64,000 nucleotides of DNA from Pseudomonas sp. DTU12.3 (GTDB lineage Bacteria; Pseudomonadota; Gammaproteobacteria; Pseudomonadales; Pseudomonadaceae), in NCBI RefSeq assembly GCF_004124275.1, contig NZ_CP027218.1, positions 3,041,501 through 3,105,500 of the forward strand, given 5' to 3'. The first letter of the stretch is position 1. Each line of letters begins with the position of its first letter. The notes under the pieces are model-generated. The model was not told where the DNA came from. It saw only the letters and a list, made by a program, of their open reading frames with translations, and searched no databases. Of the stretch, positions 1 through 9,855 are shown piece by piece. The position numbers were made by a program, and so were the translations under genes.

Positions 1-96
1 TTTAGAAATACCCGGATTAATCTGCGTGTGCAACCCCCTTTTTCCATGGCCGTGCATCGCCAGGGGCAGGTTGCCTGACGCCAAAGGAGTGTTCGA
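1..96. other. Leading non-coding stretch with RBS of the GntR gene
   Basis: No gene is supported in the first 96 bases. A strong ribosome binding site, AAAGGAG at 83-89, lies just ahead of the ATG at 97 and fixes the start of the GntR-family gene. Whatever lies upstream is outside the window. Confidence 0.6.
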
Positions 97-786
97 ATGA
101 CCGAGAAGAAACTGGAAACCACGGTCGACCGCGTCTACCAAGGGGTTTACGAGGCGATCAGCAAGCGTTCGTTGCGCCCGGGAATGAAACTGGGCGAGGC
201 CTCGTTGGCCGAATTATTTAATGTCAGCCGCACGTCGGTGCGTGCTGCATTGAAGCAATTGGAGGCCGATGGCCTGGTCACCACCGAGCCCAATAAAGGT
301 GCATCGGTGTCGTTGCCGAGCAACGAAGAGATTCGTTCGCTGTTCGAAACCCGCCGGCTGATCGAGATCGGCATCGTCACCGAACTGTGTCGCCGCAAGG
401 ACACCGCCGCGATGCAGGATCTGCGTGAACACCTGCTGCTCGAAGACGAAGCGCACGCTGCGGGTGACCATGAGCGACTGATCCATCTGCTCGGCGAGTT
501 CCACATCAAACTGGCGCGCAGCCTGAACAATCCGGTGTTGCTCGACTGGTTCCAGAAACTGATTTCGCGCGCCTCGCTGTATGCCGCCGCGCTGGATGAC
601 GACAGCCACGAAGCCTGCCGCGACGATGAACATTTACGCCTGATCGAGTACATCGAGGCCGGCAATCAGAGCGCTGCCATCGAACTGACCTGCATGCACC
701 TGAACGGTATCGAGAAGGCCATTCTCGACGTCGCCGCGAAGATGAAAACTGGCTACCATCCGCTCAAGCACCTGATCGGGGTCTAG
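97..786 (+). CDS. GntR-family transcriptional regulator, FCD subfamily
   Basis: This 229-residue protein has the two-domain plan of FadR/FCD regulators. A winged helix-turn-helix occupies about residues 10-75, with the recognition region SRTSVRAALKQLEADGLV. An all-helical FCD effector domain follows at about residues 80-215. FCD proteins usually repress a small catabolic operon until an organic acid or sugar acid binds the domain, often through a histidine/aspartate metal site. The start at 97 is set by AAAGGAG seven bases upstream. The gene stands apart from the following kinase gene, which has its own possible promoter, and its target operon is probably upstream of the window. The family call is firm; the ligand cannot be told. 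Confidence 0.9.
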   Translation: MTEKKLETTVDRVYQGVYEAISKRSLRPGMKLGEASLAELFNVSRTSVRAALKQLEADGLVTTEPNKGASVSLPSNEEIRSLFETRRLIEIGIVTELCRRKDTAAMQDLREHLLLEDEAHAAGDHERLIHLLGEFHIKLARSLNNPVLLDWFQKLISRASLYAAALDDDSHEACRDDEHLRLIEYIEAGNQSAAIELTCMHLNGIEKAILDVAAKMKTGYHPLKHLIGV

Positions 787-809
787 TCCCCGGACGGGGA
801 TGAAATCGG

Positions 810-816
810 CTATACC
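810..816 (+). promoter_or_regulatory. Candidate -10 element ahead of the hybrid kinase gene
   Basis: CTATACC lies in the gap after the GntR gene, about 105 bases before the ATG at 921. It resembles a sigma70/sigmaS -10 hexamer of the CTATACT type. No convincing -35 is visible, so this is only a candidate. Confidence 0.3.
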
Positions 817-920
817 TCATATGAAACCAATACGACGCAAGACGCTCGAAACAGACGGGCGTCGTGTTGTATTGGCGTCGTAAATTACCGGGCAATCAGC
901 ACAGGACACTGAGTCAGGCG

Positions 921-3032
921 ATGCAGTTTTTATCCGATAGCCACGGTTGTGACGGCTGGAAAGGCGAGATGGCCGGGCGTATTTGTGCGTTCGACTGGAG
1001 CCCTACCGAACTTGGCCCGCTCAATAGCTGGCCGGCCAGCCTGTGCAGTGCGGTGCAATTGATGCTCGCGTCGCCGCTGCCAATGGTCATGCTCTGGGGT
1101 CGCTCCGGCTACATGATCTACAACGACGCCTACTCGATATTTGCCGGTGGTCGGCATCCGTATCTGCTCGGTTCACCGGTAGAACTGGGCTGGCCGGAAG
1201 TCGCCGAGTTCAACCGGCATGTGGTTGATACCTGTCTGGCCGGCGGCACGTTGTCCTTTCGCAATAAAGAGCTGGTGCTGCTGCGCGATGGCGTGCCTGA
1301 AGACGTCTGGATGGATCTGTATTACAGCCCGGTGGCGAATGATGACGGGATGCCCGCCGGGGTCATGGCGATGGTGGTCGAAACCACCGAATTCATGCAT
1401 TCCGAACGCCTGCGCCAAGCCGCCGAACATGCTTATCGCGCCGACAACGAACGGGTGCGCCTGGCCTTGAATGCCGGGGCTTTGCTCGGTTCGTTCGTCT
1501 GGGACGTGAAGAACAATACGCTGTCGGCCGACGAGCGTTTCGCCCGCACGTTCTCCTATCCGCCCGACCAGGACTTGAGCAATCTGCGGCAAGATATCGC
1601 CGAGTCGCGCATTCATCCCGACGACTCCGCCTGGGTGCAGGAGCGCGTCGCCCATTCGGTGCAGACCGGCGAGCCGTACAACGCCGAATACCGCGTCCGG
1701 CGCAGCGATGGCAGTTATCTGTGGGTGCTGGCCAGCGGCGGTTGCGAATTCAACGAGCACGGCGAGCCGCTGCGTTTTCCCGGCGTGCTGATCGACATCC
1801 ATGAGCGCAAGAACGCTGAAGAATCCCTGCTCAGATTTACCCGCAACCTCGAACAGCGCGTCGCCGAAGAAGTCGAGGCGCGGCTGGCAGCGGAAGAGCA
1901 ATTGCGCCAGTCGCAGAAGCTCGAAGCCATTGGCGGTCTCACCGGAGGCGTCGCGCACGACTTCAATAACCTGCTGCAAGTGATTGCCGGCAACCTGCAT
2001 TTACTGGCCCGGCATGAGCCGGAAAATGCCAACGTGCAGCGCCGCGTCAGTGCCTCGCTGGCGGCGGTCGAGCGTGGCGCCAAGCTGTCTTCGCAACTGC
2101 TTGCGTTCGCCCGTCGGCAACCGCTGTCGCCGGCGGTGTGCAATCCGCAGCAGATTTTCGAAGGCGTCGGCGAATTGCTCCAGCGCGCGCTGGGCGAAAC
2201 CATTCAGATCGATGTGCAGCTGCCGCCGGTGCCGTGGCACATCAACGTTGACCGCAATCAACTGGAAAACGCCATTCTCAACCTGGCGATCAACGCCCGC
2301 GACGCCATGCAAGGCGAGGGCACCATTGGTCTCAGCGCCGCCAACGTGCAGCTCGATCGCGAGTTTTGCAGCGGCAAAGGCATCGTCCCTGGCGAGTTTG
2401 TCCGGGTCGCGGTCAGTGATACCGGCGGTGGTATCCCGTCACAGATTCTCGAGCAGGTGTTCGAACCCTTCTTCACCACCAAGGCCGACGGTCAGGGCAC
2501 CGGGCTGGGCTTGAGCATGGTTTTCGGCTTCGTCAAACAGAGCGGCGGCCACGTCGAGATCGACAGCACGGTTGGTGAGGGCACGCGGGTGCAGTTGTAC
2601 TTCCCGCGCAGTTTGCGCCCGGTTCTGGATGAATCGCCCAACCTGCAGAGGCAGCAGAACGGCGGCCACGAAAGCATTCTGGTGGTCGAGGACAACGACG
2701 CGGTGCGCGCCTCGGCAGTCGAGTTGCTGCGCGAAGAGGGTTATCAGGTGTTGACCGCCGCCAATGGCGACATGGCGATGCAGATGTTGCTGGAAGGCGT
2801 TGCGGTGGATCTGATCTTCACTGACGTGGTCATGCCCGGCCTGATCAAAAGCTCCGATCTGGCTGCCTGGGCCAAAGTGCAGACGCCGCCGGTGCCGGTG
2901 CTGTTCACCTCCGGGCATACCCGCGACATCATTTCGCGCAATCACCAGTTGAGTCCCGACACGCATCTGCTGGGCAAACCGTACAGCCCAGAGGCGATGT
3001 TGCAGATGATTCGAGTGGTGCTCAGTGCCTGA
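921..3032 (+). CDS. Soluble PAS-domain hybrid sensor histidine kinase with C-terminal receiver
   Basis: The protein has 703 residues from the ATG at 921; an in-frame GTG at 864 would add 19 residues but lacks support. Order of domains: an N-terminal PAS-like region, a second PAS/PAC at about residues 180-290 (ending in the typical DIHERK segment), a short coiled coil, then a HisKA domain with the phospho-acceptor in GGVAHDFNNLL. An HATPase follows with N box NLAINARDAM and G boxes DTGGGIP and GTGLGLSM, and a receiver domain ends the protein with its aspartate in FTDVVMP and its lysine in GKPY. There are no transmembrane segments, so it should sense in the cytoplasm. It has no DNA-binding domain and no cognate regulator beside it, so its phosphoryl group must go to a partner elsewhere. 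Confidence 0.88.
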   Translation: MQFLSDSHGCDGWKGEMAGRICAFDWSPTELGPLNSWPASLCSAVQLMLASPLPMVMLWGRSGYMIYNDAYSIFAGGRHPYLLGSPVELGWPEVAEFNRHVVDTCLAGGTLSFRNKELVLLRDGVPEDVWMDLYYSPVANDDGMPAGVMAMVVETTEFMHSERLRQAAEHAYRADNERVRLALNAGALLGSFVWDVKNNTLSADERFARTFSYPPDQDLSNLRQDIAESRIHPDDSAWVQERVAHSVQTGEPYNAEYRVRRSDGSYLWVLASGGCEFNEHGEPLRFPGVLIDIHERKNAEESLLRFTRNLEQRVAEEVEARLAAEEQLRQSQKLEAIGGLTGGVAHDFNNLLQVIAGNLHLLARHEPENANVQRRVSASLAAVERGAKLSSQLLAFARRQPLSPAVCNPQQIFEGVGELLQRALGETIQIDVQLPPVPWHINVDRNQLENAILNLAINARDAMQGEGTIGLSAANVQLDREFCSGKGIVPGEFVRVAVSDTGGGIPSQILEQVFEPFFTTKADGQGTGLGLSMVFGFVKQSGGHVEIDSTVGEGTRVQLYFPRSLRPVLDESPNLQRQQNGGHESILVVEDNDAVRASAVELLREEGYQVLTAANGDMAMQMLLEGVAVDLIFTDVVMPGLIKSSDLAAWAKVQTPPVPVLFTSGHTRDIISRNHQLSPDTHLLGKPYSPEAMLQMIRVVLSA

Positions 3033-3077
3033 CTGGGACAGAGCCCTGAGCCTACTCGAGCTCTGTAGGGAGTTACC

Positions 3078-3199
3078 TGTGGCGAGGGGATTTATCCCCG
3101 TTCGGCTGCGCAGCAGTCGTAAACCCTGAGAATGCGGTTCAACTGGAAAAATGCAGGGGAGCGCTTCGCACTCCAACGGGGATAAATCCCCTCGCCACA
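3078..3199. repeat. Paired inverted REP-type repeat, family A
   Basis: A 25-base arm at 3078-3102 (TGTGGCGAGGGGATTTATCC...) is matched exactly by its reverse complement at 3175-3199, about 70 bases away. This is the layout of a REP doublet as found between Pseudomonas genes. It may also end transcription between the kinase gene and the UvrA-like gene. Confidence 0.85.
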
Positions 3200-3269
3200 A
3201 TGAACTCCGCAATCAATGAGGCCTCATTAGTCATAGACGTTTTTTCTGTTCTTCGATCAAGGCCCGCCA

Positions 3270-5903
3270 ATGACTTCCAAGCGTAATTCCAAAGCGCCCG
3301 CCGGCATGGTCCGGGTCCGTGGCGCGCGTGAACACAACCTGAAGAATGTCGACGTCGACATCCCCCGCGATGCGCTGGTGGTGTTCACCGGGGTGTCCGG
3401 TTCGGGCAAATCCTCGCTGGCGTTTTCCACCTTGTATGCCGAAGCGCAAAGGCGTTATTTCGAATCAGTGGCGCCGTATGCCAGGCGCCTGATCGATCAG
3501 GTCGGCGTGCCGGATGTCGACTCGATTGAAGGACTGCCACCCGCTGTGGCCCTGCAACAACAGCGTGGCACGCCGAGCACGCGCTCATCAGTAGGCAGCG
3601 TCACCACCTTGTCGAGCCTGATCCGCATGCTCTATTCCCGCGCCGGCAGTTACCCGCCGGGGCAGCCGATGCTGTACGCCGAGGATTTTTCGCCGAACAC
3701 GCCACAAGGCGCCTGCCCGCAATGTCATGGCCTGGGTCGGGTTTACGAAGTCACCGAAGCGCTGATGGTGCCGGATCCGAACCTGACCATCCGTCAGCGC
3801 GCCGTCGCCTCCTGGCCGCTGGCCTGGCAGGGCCAGAACCTGCGCGACATCCTCGTGACCATGGGCATTGACGTCGACATCCCGTGGAAGAAACTGCCGA
3901 AAAAGCAGCGCGACTGGATTCTCTTCACCGAAGAAACCCCGACCGTGCCGGTGTATGCCGGGCTGACCCCGGAAGAAACCCGCGAGGCGCTCAAGCGCAA
4001 GCTGGAGCCGAGCTATCAGGGCACCTTCAGCGGCGCCCGGCGCTACATCCTGCACACCTTCAGCCATTCGCAAAGTGCGCTGATGAAGAAGCGCGTCTCG
4101 CAGTTCATGCTCGGCAGCCCGTGCCCGTTGTGCGATGGCAAGCGCCTGAAGCGCGAAGCGTTGTCAGTGACGTTTGCCGGCTACGACATTGGCGAGCTGT
4201 CGCAGATGCCATTGCTGCAAGTGGCTGAAGTGTTGAAACCGGTAGCGGCGCAAAGTTACCTGGAGCATGCCGAAGAAAGCGGTGAAACCCTGAGCCACGC
4301 GCAAACCCGCGAAGCCCGCCAGCAGCGCGTGGCTCACGGCGCCAGTGGCCACGCCAGTGCCCCGGACGTGCGGCACACGCCCAACCTGTCGCTGGAAAAA
4401 CGTCTGGCGGCGCAGCGCATTGCCGAGGATCTGCTCGAGCGCGTCAGCACGCTGACCGATCTCGGTCTCGGCTATCTGGCGCTGGAGCGCAGCACGCCGA
4501 CGCTGTCGTCCGGCGAGTTGCAACGGCTGCGGCTGGCCACGCAATTGGGCTCGCAACTGTTTGGCGTAATCTACGTGCTCGACGAACCTTCCGCCGGTTT
4601 GCATCCAGCCGATGGCGAGGCGCTGTTCGAGGCGTTGCAACGGCTCAAGGCTGACGGCAATACGCTGTTCGTGGTCGAGCATGATCTGGAAACCATGCGC
4701 CGTGCCGACTGGTTGATCGACGTCGGCCCGGCGGCGGGCGAGAAGGGCGGTCAGGTCTTGTATAGCGGCCCGCCAGCGGGACTGGCCGGGATCGACGCAT
4801 CGCAGACCCGCGCCTATCTGTTCGCCGAAACCTCACGGCAAAACCGCACAGCGCGTAAACCGACGGCGTGGCTGAAACTCGACGGCATCACGCGCAATAA
4901 CCTGAATAACCTCAGCGCCGAATTTCCCTTGGGCTGTTTCACCTCGGTGACGGGCGTTTCCGGATCGGGCAAGTCGAGTCTGGTCAGTCAGGCGTTGCTG
5001 GAGCTGGTCGGTGCGCAATTGGGGCGTCCGACCGTTGAGGCGGAACCGGAAGAACTCAGCCTTGAGGACGATGCGCCTCAGGTCAGCAGCGGCCAGGTCA
5101 CGGCGGGGCTGGAGTCGATCAAGCGTCTGGTGCAGGTCGATCAGAAACCCATCGGCCGCACGCCACGCTCCAATCTGGCGACTTACACCGGGTTGTTCGA
5201 TAACGTGCGCAAACTGTTTGCCGCGACGCCCGAAGCACGGGCGACAGGCTATGACGCCGGGCAGTTTTCCTTCAACGTCGCCAAGGGTCGTTGCGCCACG
5301 TGCGAGGGCGAAGGGTTCGTCAGCGTTGAATTGTTGTTCATGCCCAGCGTGTATGCGCCATGCCCGACCTGCCATGGCGCGCGCTACAACCCGCAGACCC
5401 TGGCGATCCTCTGGGACGGCTTGAGCATCGCGCAGGTGCTGCAACTGACCGTCGATGAAGCGGTGCCGGTGTTCGCCGAGCAGGCGGGGATTCGTCGCTC
5501 GCTGGAGGTGCTGCGCGATATCGGCCTGGGTTATCTGCGCCTCGGGCAACCGGCCACGGAGCTTTCCGGCGGCGAAGCGCAACGCATCAAACTGGCCACC
5601 GAGTTGCAGCGCAACCAGCGCGGCGCGACGCTGTATGTGCTGGATGAACCGACCACCGGGCTGCATCCGCGCGATGTCGACCGGTTGCTCGAACAGCTGG
5701 ATACGCTGGTGACGGCGGGGCATACGGTGATCGTCGTCGAACACGAAATGCGCGTGGTCGCACAGAGTGACTGGGTGATCGACATCGGTCCGGGTGCGGG
5801 GGATCAGGGTGGCAGGATAGTCGTGGCCGGCACACCGCAGAAAGTCGCGGCGAGCAAGAAGAGCAAGACCGCGCCGTTTCTGGCCCGTGCCTTGAACCCA
5901 TAA
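3270..5903 (+). CDS. UvrA-family ABC ATPase (UvrA paralogue)
   Basis: The 877-residue protein carries two ABC ATPase halves. Walker [11 protein letters not shown] occurs near residues 46 and 565, ABC signatures LSSGELQR and LSGGEAQR, and Walker B regions [11 protein letters not shown] and [11 protein letters not shown]. Zinc-binding pairs CPQC, CPLC, CATC and CPTC match the UvrA zinc modules. True UvrA, the damage-recognition subunit of UvrABC, is about 940 residues; this shorter form fits the UvrA2-like paralogues described in many bacteria, some linked to drug tolerance. It stands alone between two REP elements, with no uvrB or ssb beside it. Whether it acts in excision repair or recognises intercalating compounds cannot be decided here. 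Confidence 0.88.
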   Translation: MTSKRNSKAPAGMVRVRGAREHNLKNVDVDIPRDALVVFTGVSGSGKSSLAFSTLYAEAQRRYFESVAPYARRLIDQVGVPDVDSIEGLPPAVALQQQRGTPSTRSSVGSVTTLSSLIRMLYSRAGSYPPGQPMLYAEDFSPNTPQGACPQCHGLGRVYEVTEALMVPDPNLTIRQRAVASWPLAWQGQNLRDILVTMGIDVDIPWKKLPKKQRDWILFTEETPTVPVYAGLTPEETREALKRKLEPSYQGTFSGARRYILHTFSHSQSALMKKRVSQFMLGSPCPLCDGKRLKREALSVTFAGYDIGELSQMPLLQVAEVLKPVAAQSYLEHAEESGETLSHAQTREARQQRVAHGASGHASAPDVRHTPNLSLEKRLAAQRIAEDLLERVSTLTDLGLGYLALERSTPTLSSGELQRLRLATQLGSQLFGVIYVLDEPSAGLHPADGEALFEALQRLKADGNTLFVVEHDLETMRRADWLIDVGPAAGEKGGQVLYSGPPAGLAGIDASQTRAYLFAETSRQNRTARKPTAWLKLDGITRNNLNNLSAEFPLGCFTSVTGVSGSGKSSLVSQALLELVGAQLGRPTVEAEPEELSLEDDAPQVSSGQVTAGLESIKRLVQVDQKPIGRTPRSNLATYTGLFDNVRKLFAATPEARATGYDAGQFSFNVAKGRCATCEGEGFVSVELLFMPSVYAPCPTCHGARYNPQTLAILWDGLSIAQVLQLTVDEAVPVFAEQAGIRRSLEVLRDIGLGYLRLGQPATELSGGEAQRIKLATELQRNQRGATLYVLDEPTTGLHPRDVDRLLEQLDTLVTAGHTVIVVEHEMRVVAQSDWVIDIGPGAGDQGGRIVVAGTPQKVAASKKSKTAPFLARALNP

Positions 5904-5915
5904 ACACACATGACC

Positions 5916-6005
5916 TGTGGGAGCGGGCTTGCTCGCGAAGACGGTTTTTCAGTCGATATCTGAAGTGACTGATCCAGCGCATTCGCGAGCAAGCCCGCTC
6001 CCACA
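5916..6005. repeat. Paired inverted REP-type repeat, family B
   Basis: The arm TGTGGGAGCGGGCTTGCTCG at 5916 is matched by its reverse complement ending at 6005. It sits between the convergent UvrA-like gene and the hybrid kinase gene, so it may also mark the transcript ends. Related copies lie at 34025-34100 and 62673-62770. Confidence 0.85.
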
Positions 6006-6037
6006 TTGATTGATGTCAAGCCAGTGAGCTCAACTAC

Positions 6038-7981
6038 TCAGCTACCGTCGAGGGTGCGGCGCACCTTGTCGAGCAGTTCGCTGATCTGGAACGGTTTGAC
6101 CAGCATGTCCATGCCGCTGCCGAGAAACACCTGGCGATTGATCGCGGTTTCCGCGTAACCGGTCATGAACAGGATCGGCAAGCCCTCGCGCCAGCCCCGC
6201 GCTACATCCGCCAATTCGCGCCCGCTCATGCGCGGTAGACCAACGTCGGTCAGCAGCAGATTGATCGACGCATCGTTCTGCAAGCGCTCCAGCGCCGTTT
6301 CGATATCCGCCGCCTGGGTGCAGCGATAACCGGCGTCCTCCAGCACTTCGGTGACGAACATGCGCACCGAGGCCATGTCCTCGACAATCAACACATGCTC
6401 ACCGGTGCCTTGCGGATCGATAGCCGCTGCCGGAATGTCGGCGCCGGTTGGATCGCTGGTCGCCGGCAACATGATGGTCACCTCGGTACCGCGTCGCGCG
6501 ACGCTGCGAATATGCGCATCGCCGCCGGACTGCCGGGCAAAACCATAAATCGTCGACAAACCCAGGCCAGTGCCCTGGCCCAGCGGTTTGGTGGTGAAAA
6601 ACGGGTCGAAGACCTTGTCGATCACGCTGTGTTCAATCCCCGTGCCGTCATCGCGCACCGACAGCGCCACATACGCGCCATCGGCCAGATTCGGATCGCC
6701 ATGCGAGTAAGCCGCGTAGGTATTGACCCAGATATTGCCGCCCGCAGGCAGCGCATCGCGGGCGTTGATCACCAGGTTCAACACCGCGCTTTCCAGTTGC
6801 ACCGGGTCAACCAGCGCAATCGCCGGTTTGCTGGTCAGCTCGAGTTTGAGAGTGATGCGTTCGCCGATGGTGCGCATCAACAATTCTTCCAGCGAGCGCA
6901 CCTGTTCGTTGATGTCCACCGGTCGCGTGTCCAGCGGCTGCTGGCGGGCAAACGCCAGCAGACGATGGGTGAGGGACGCCGCACTCATGGCCGAATTCAG
7001 CGCCGCCTCGGTATAGAACTGCACTTTGTCCAGGCGCTGATCGGCGATGCGTTTCTGGATCAGTTCTAGGCTGGTGATGATCCCGGTCAGCAGGTTGTTG
7101 AAGTCGTGCGCGATGCCGCCCGTCAACTTGCCCAGCGCGTCCATCTTCTGCACTTGCAGCAATTGCGCCTCGGCACGCACACGCTCGGCGGTTTCCTTGG
7201 CCAGTTGCGTGGTGGTGTCGTCGAGGCGGGCCAGATGCGAGCGCTCACGGTGGCGGTGTTCGGTGACATCCTCGACGAACACCAGGCTCAGCTCCGGCGT
7301 GCGATACGGTGAGATCTGCCATTCAGTCTCGCGAATCTCGCCCTGCACGCGCATGTTCAGCGTGCCTTTCCAGCGCTCGCCATCGACCAGCCGCAGGCGC
7401 AGTTCGTTGAGGATTGCGCTTTGCTCGTCGGCGAAGCATTCCCGGAGGATCTGCGGATCACTGTTGTCCAGTATCAATTGCGCGAAGGCATGGTTGCATT
7501 CATGCACTTTCAGACTGGCATCGAGCACCGCAATCGGCGCAGAAACATTGGCGAAAATCTCCCGGAAGCGCGCCTCGCTCTCGCGCAGGGCGTTTTCCGT
7601 GTCGCGCACGCGCAGCAGGGTGCGCAGGGTCGCCAGCAGCACGTCGGCGTCGACCGGGTGAATCAGGTACGCGTCGGCGCCGGCGTCCAGACCGGTGATG
7701 ATGTCGCCGGTCTGGATCGATGCGGCGGAAACGTGAATCACTGGCAGCAGGGCGGTACGGATATCAGCACGGAGGATACGGACGATGTCGAAACCGCTCA
7801 TGTCCGGCAGATTGACGTCGAGGATCAGCGCGTCGAGCGGCTCGCTCTCGATCAGCGCCAGGCCCTCGCTACCGGTACCGGCTTCGAGCACTTGGTAGTC
7901 GTGGCGTTCCAGACGACGGCGCAGGGCGTAGCGGGTGGCGACGTTGTCATCGACGATCAACAGGCGGATGTCACGTTTCAT
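6038..7981 (-). CDS. REC-PAS-histidine kinase-REC hybrid protein, last gene of the stressosome operon
   Basis: The 647-residue protein starts with a receiver domain (residues 1-120, aspartate D55 in LILDVNLP). A PAS domain (about 135-245), a coiled coil, a HisKA domain with H292 in GGIAHDFNNLL, an HATPase (NLVINARDAL, GTGLGLST) and a second receiver (aspartate in LLTDVGLP, lysine in LVKPF) follow. In the first receiver the conserved lysine position reads LIHPV, so histidine replaces lysine, which may change how it switches. The start overlaps the end of the preceding kinase gene by 11 bases, so translation is probably coupled. It has no membrane segment and no DNA-binding domain. Its place after rsbRST and a soluble kinase makes it the likely downstream target of the stressosome, as an inference from gene order. 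Confidence 0.88.
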   Translation of the reverse strand: MKRDIRLLIVDDNVATRYALRRRLERHDYQVLEAGTGSEGLALIESEPLDALILDVNLPDMSGFDIVRILRADIRTALLPVIHVSAASIQTGDIITGLDAGADAYLIHPVDADVLLATLRTLLRVRDTENALRESEARFREIFANVSAPIAVLDASLKVHECNHAFAQLILDNSDPQILRECFADEQSAILNELRLRLVDGERWKGTLNMRVQGEIRETEWQISPYRTPELSLVFVEDVTEHRHRERSHLARLDDTTTQLAKETAERVRAEAQLLQVQKMDALGKLTGGIAHDFNNLLTGIITSLELIQKRIADQRLDKVQFYTEAALNSAMSAASLTHRLLAFARQQPLDTRPVDINEQVRSLEELLMRTIGERITLKLELTSKPAIALVDPVQLESAVLNLVINARDALPAGGNIWVNTYAAYSHGDPNLADGAYVALSVRDDGTGIEHSVIDKVFDPFFTTKPLGQGTGLGLSTIYGFARQSGGDAHIRSVARRGTEVTIMLPATSDPTGADIPAAAIDPQGTGEHVLIVEDMASVRMFVTEVLEDAGYRCTQAADIETALERLQNDASINLLLTDVGLPRMSGRELADVARGWREGLPILFMTGYAETAINRQVFLGSGMDMLVKPFQISELLDKVRRTLDGS

Positions 7982-8846
7982 CGACGTTCTCCAGAGCGAT
8001 CGCCAGCGGAATGATCACGAAAAAGGTCGAACCGACCCCCGGCGTGCTTTCCAGCCCGACTTCACCACCGAGCAGGGCGGCAAAGCGTTTACACAGGGAC
8101 AAGCCCAGGCCGGTGCCGCGCAGACGTTTCTGCAACGGCGAGTCGACCTGGGAAAAGTCTTCGAACAATGCGCCATGCAGCTCCGGCGCGATACCGATTC
8201 CTGTGTCGCTGACGGCAAAGCGCACTTTATCCGCACCTTCAAGCTGTGCGGAGACCCGCACTTCGCCACGGGTGGTGAACTTCAGCGAGTTGGAAATGAA
8301 ATTACGCAGGATCTGCGCGAGTTTCTTGTCGTCGGTGTACAGACGCGGCAGGCCGATCGGCTCTTCGAAAATCAGGTCGACGGCGCTCGCATCGACAATC
8401 GGCCGGAACATCCCGCGCAACGCGGAAAACAGGTCGAACATGTCGAACCATGCCGGTGAGATGGTGATGCGCCCGGCCTCGATCTTGGCCAGATCGAGCA
8501 AGTCATCGACCATGTCGCTGAGCTCGCGCGCCGCCGTGCTGACGAACGCCACCTGCTTGTGCTGTTCCGGGCTGAGCGGGCCGTCGAGTTCATCGGCGAG
8601 CAGGCTGTTGATGCTCAGGATCGAACCCAGTGGCGTGCGGAATTCATGGCTCATGTACGACAGGAAACGGCTCTTCAAGTCCGAAGCCTGGCGCAGCTCT
8701 TCGGCCTGTATGTCGAGTTCGGCGTACAGGGCCAGCACGCCCTGATTGGTCTCATCGAGTTCTTCGCGCAGGGCCGCAGTTTCGCTCTGCAACTGCGCAA
8801 TCAGCGCGGTCTGTTCAGCGCTGCTCAAAATGGGCGACTCAGCCAT
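7971..8846 (-). CDS. Soluble histidine kinase of the stressosome operon
   Basis: The 291-residue protein has an N-terminal coiled coil (about residues 8-58) in place of a sensor domain. A HisKA domain with H67 in SHEFRTP and an HATPase with NFISNSLKF, DTGIGI and GTGLGLSLC follow. The start is taken at the ATG at 8846, inside ATGGCTGA where it overlaps the stop of the phosphatase gene, rather than at an upstream in-frame ATG. Coupled translation and lack of its own sensor suggest that it receives its signal from a protein partner, probably RsbT or the fused phosphatase. The next gene, a hybrid with two receivers, is the obvious phosphotransfer partner. This reading is inference from order and overlap. 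Confidence 0.88.
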   Translation of the reverse strand: MAESPILSSAEQTALIAQLQSETAALREELDETNQGVLALYAELDIQAEELRQASDLKSRFLSYMSHEFRTPLGSILSINSLLADELDGPLSPEQHKQVAFVSTAARELSDMVDDLLDLAKIEAGRITISPAWFDMFDLFSALRGMFRPIVDASAVDLIFEEPIGLPRLYTDDKKLAQILRNFISNSLKFTTRGEVRVSAQLEGADKVRFAVSDTGIGIAPELHGALFEDFSQVDSPLQKRLRGTGLGLSLCKRFAALLGGEVGLESTPGVGSTFFVIIPLAIALENVDET

Positions 8847-9855
8847 GGGCGGCCTCCAGGGCAACGACCAGCACCGTTGCATCGTCACGCCCGCGACTGA
8901 AATCGCGGTGCAGGACGCTGGCTATCACGGCGGGATGGCGGTGCACCAGGCCGGGGTAGTCTTGTAGATTCCAACGGGACTGCAAGCCGTCGCTGTACAT
9001 GATCAATAGATGTCCGTTCACGTGAGCATAGTCAAAGGGCCGGGCTTTTCGGTATTGCACGCCGACGATACCTGGATGCGAGGCCAGCCCGCGCGATTTG
9101 TCAGCGGCGATCAGACTGGCGCCAATGTTGCCGACACCGGCGAACGTCAGGCTGTCGCGCCTGCCGTCGAACTGGGTGAACGCAACGGCGCCGCCGCGAG
9201 TGCCGATCATGTCGCGGTGCATGTCTTCCATCAACATCACCGGATCGGCAAACGGCGTCAGGGCAAAGGCTTTCGCCCCGGCGCGACCGGCGCGCTCGGC
9301 TTCCTCTCCATGACCGAGGCCGTCGATCACCAGGACGCTGATGCTGGCGCCTTCATACGCCAGGTACCAGACGTCACCGCACGCCGGATCGTCGTGCAAC
9401 GAATGCTGACTGACGCCATAGCGGATGTCCGGTTCGCGGTCGGTGCGCGGGTAAAGGCGTGCCAACAACACCGCGCCACGGGCATCGGCATACACATCGA
9501 ATACCTCGGTCAGCCGCGATATCGCGCCGAGGCCGATGCCTTGTGTGCCGCCGGTGGAAAACCCGTCGGCCAGGCACGCCTGCAGATCAAAACCCTGCGC
9601 ACGATCGACTGCGAGCATTTCGATGCCGAAACCGGCGGGCCGAGGTAATGCGCGTAGATGCAGTTCGCCGTGGGTGGCGTGTTTGAGCACATTGCTCGCC
9701 AGTTCAGTGGCGACCAAAGCGACACGCCCGGCATCACGCTCATCGAAGCCATGCTGTTCGGCGAGTTGCTGCGCGGTGCGGCGGGCATGACCGATCTGGC
9801 TGCTGTCTTCGATCGGCAGAACCTGGGTCAGCGACCCAACGATATTCATGTCCAT
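8839..9855 (-). CDS. Fused HATPase (RsbT/RsbW-like) and SpoIIE-type PP2C phosphatase
   Basis: The 338-residue protein joins two switch domains. Residues 15-135 form a GHKL ATPase of the anti-sigma/RsbT type, with N box ELASNVLKHA and glycine box GTQGIGLG. Residues 145-335 form a SpoIIE/RsbX-type PP2C phosphatase, with metal-binding aspartates D178 in VIDGLGHG, D289 in YSDG and D324-D325 in GRDDA. In Bacillus stressosomes RsbX removes phosphate from RsbR and RsbS to reset the complex. Position right after rsbT gives this protein the same likely job, with an added nucleotide-binding module that could be a kinase or a docking domain. It overlaps rsbT by 10 bases and the following kinase gene by 8. 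Confidence 0.87.
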   Translation of the reverse strand: MDMNIVGSLTQVLPIEDSSQIGHARRTAQQLAEQHGFDERDAGRVALVATELASNVLKHATHGELHLRALPRPAGFGIEMLAVDRAQGFDLQACLADGFSTGGTQGIGLGAISRLTEVFDVYADARGAVLLARLYPRTDREPDIRYGVSQHSLHDDPACGDVWYLAYEGASISVLVIDGLGHGEEAERAGRAGAKAFALTPFADPVMLMEDMHRDMIGTRGGAVAFTQFDGRRDSLTFAGVGNIGASLIAADKSRGLASHPGIVGVQYRKARPFDYAHVNGHLLIMYSDGLQSRWNLQDYPGLVHRHPAVIASVLHRDFSRGRDDATVLVVALEAAHG

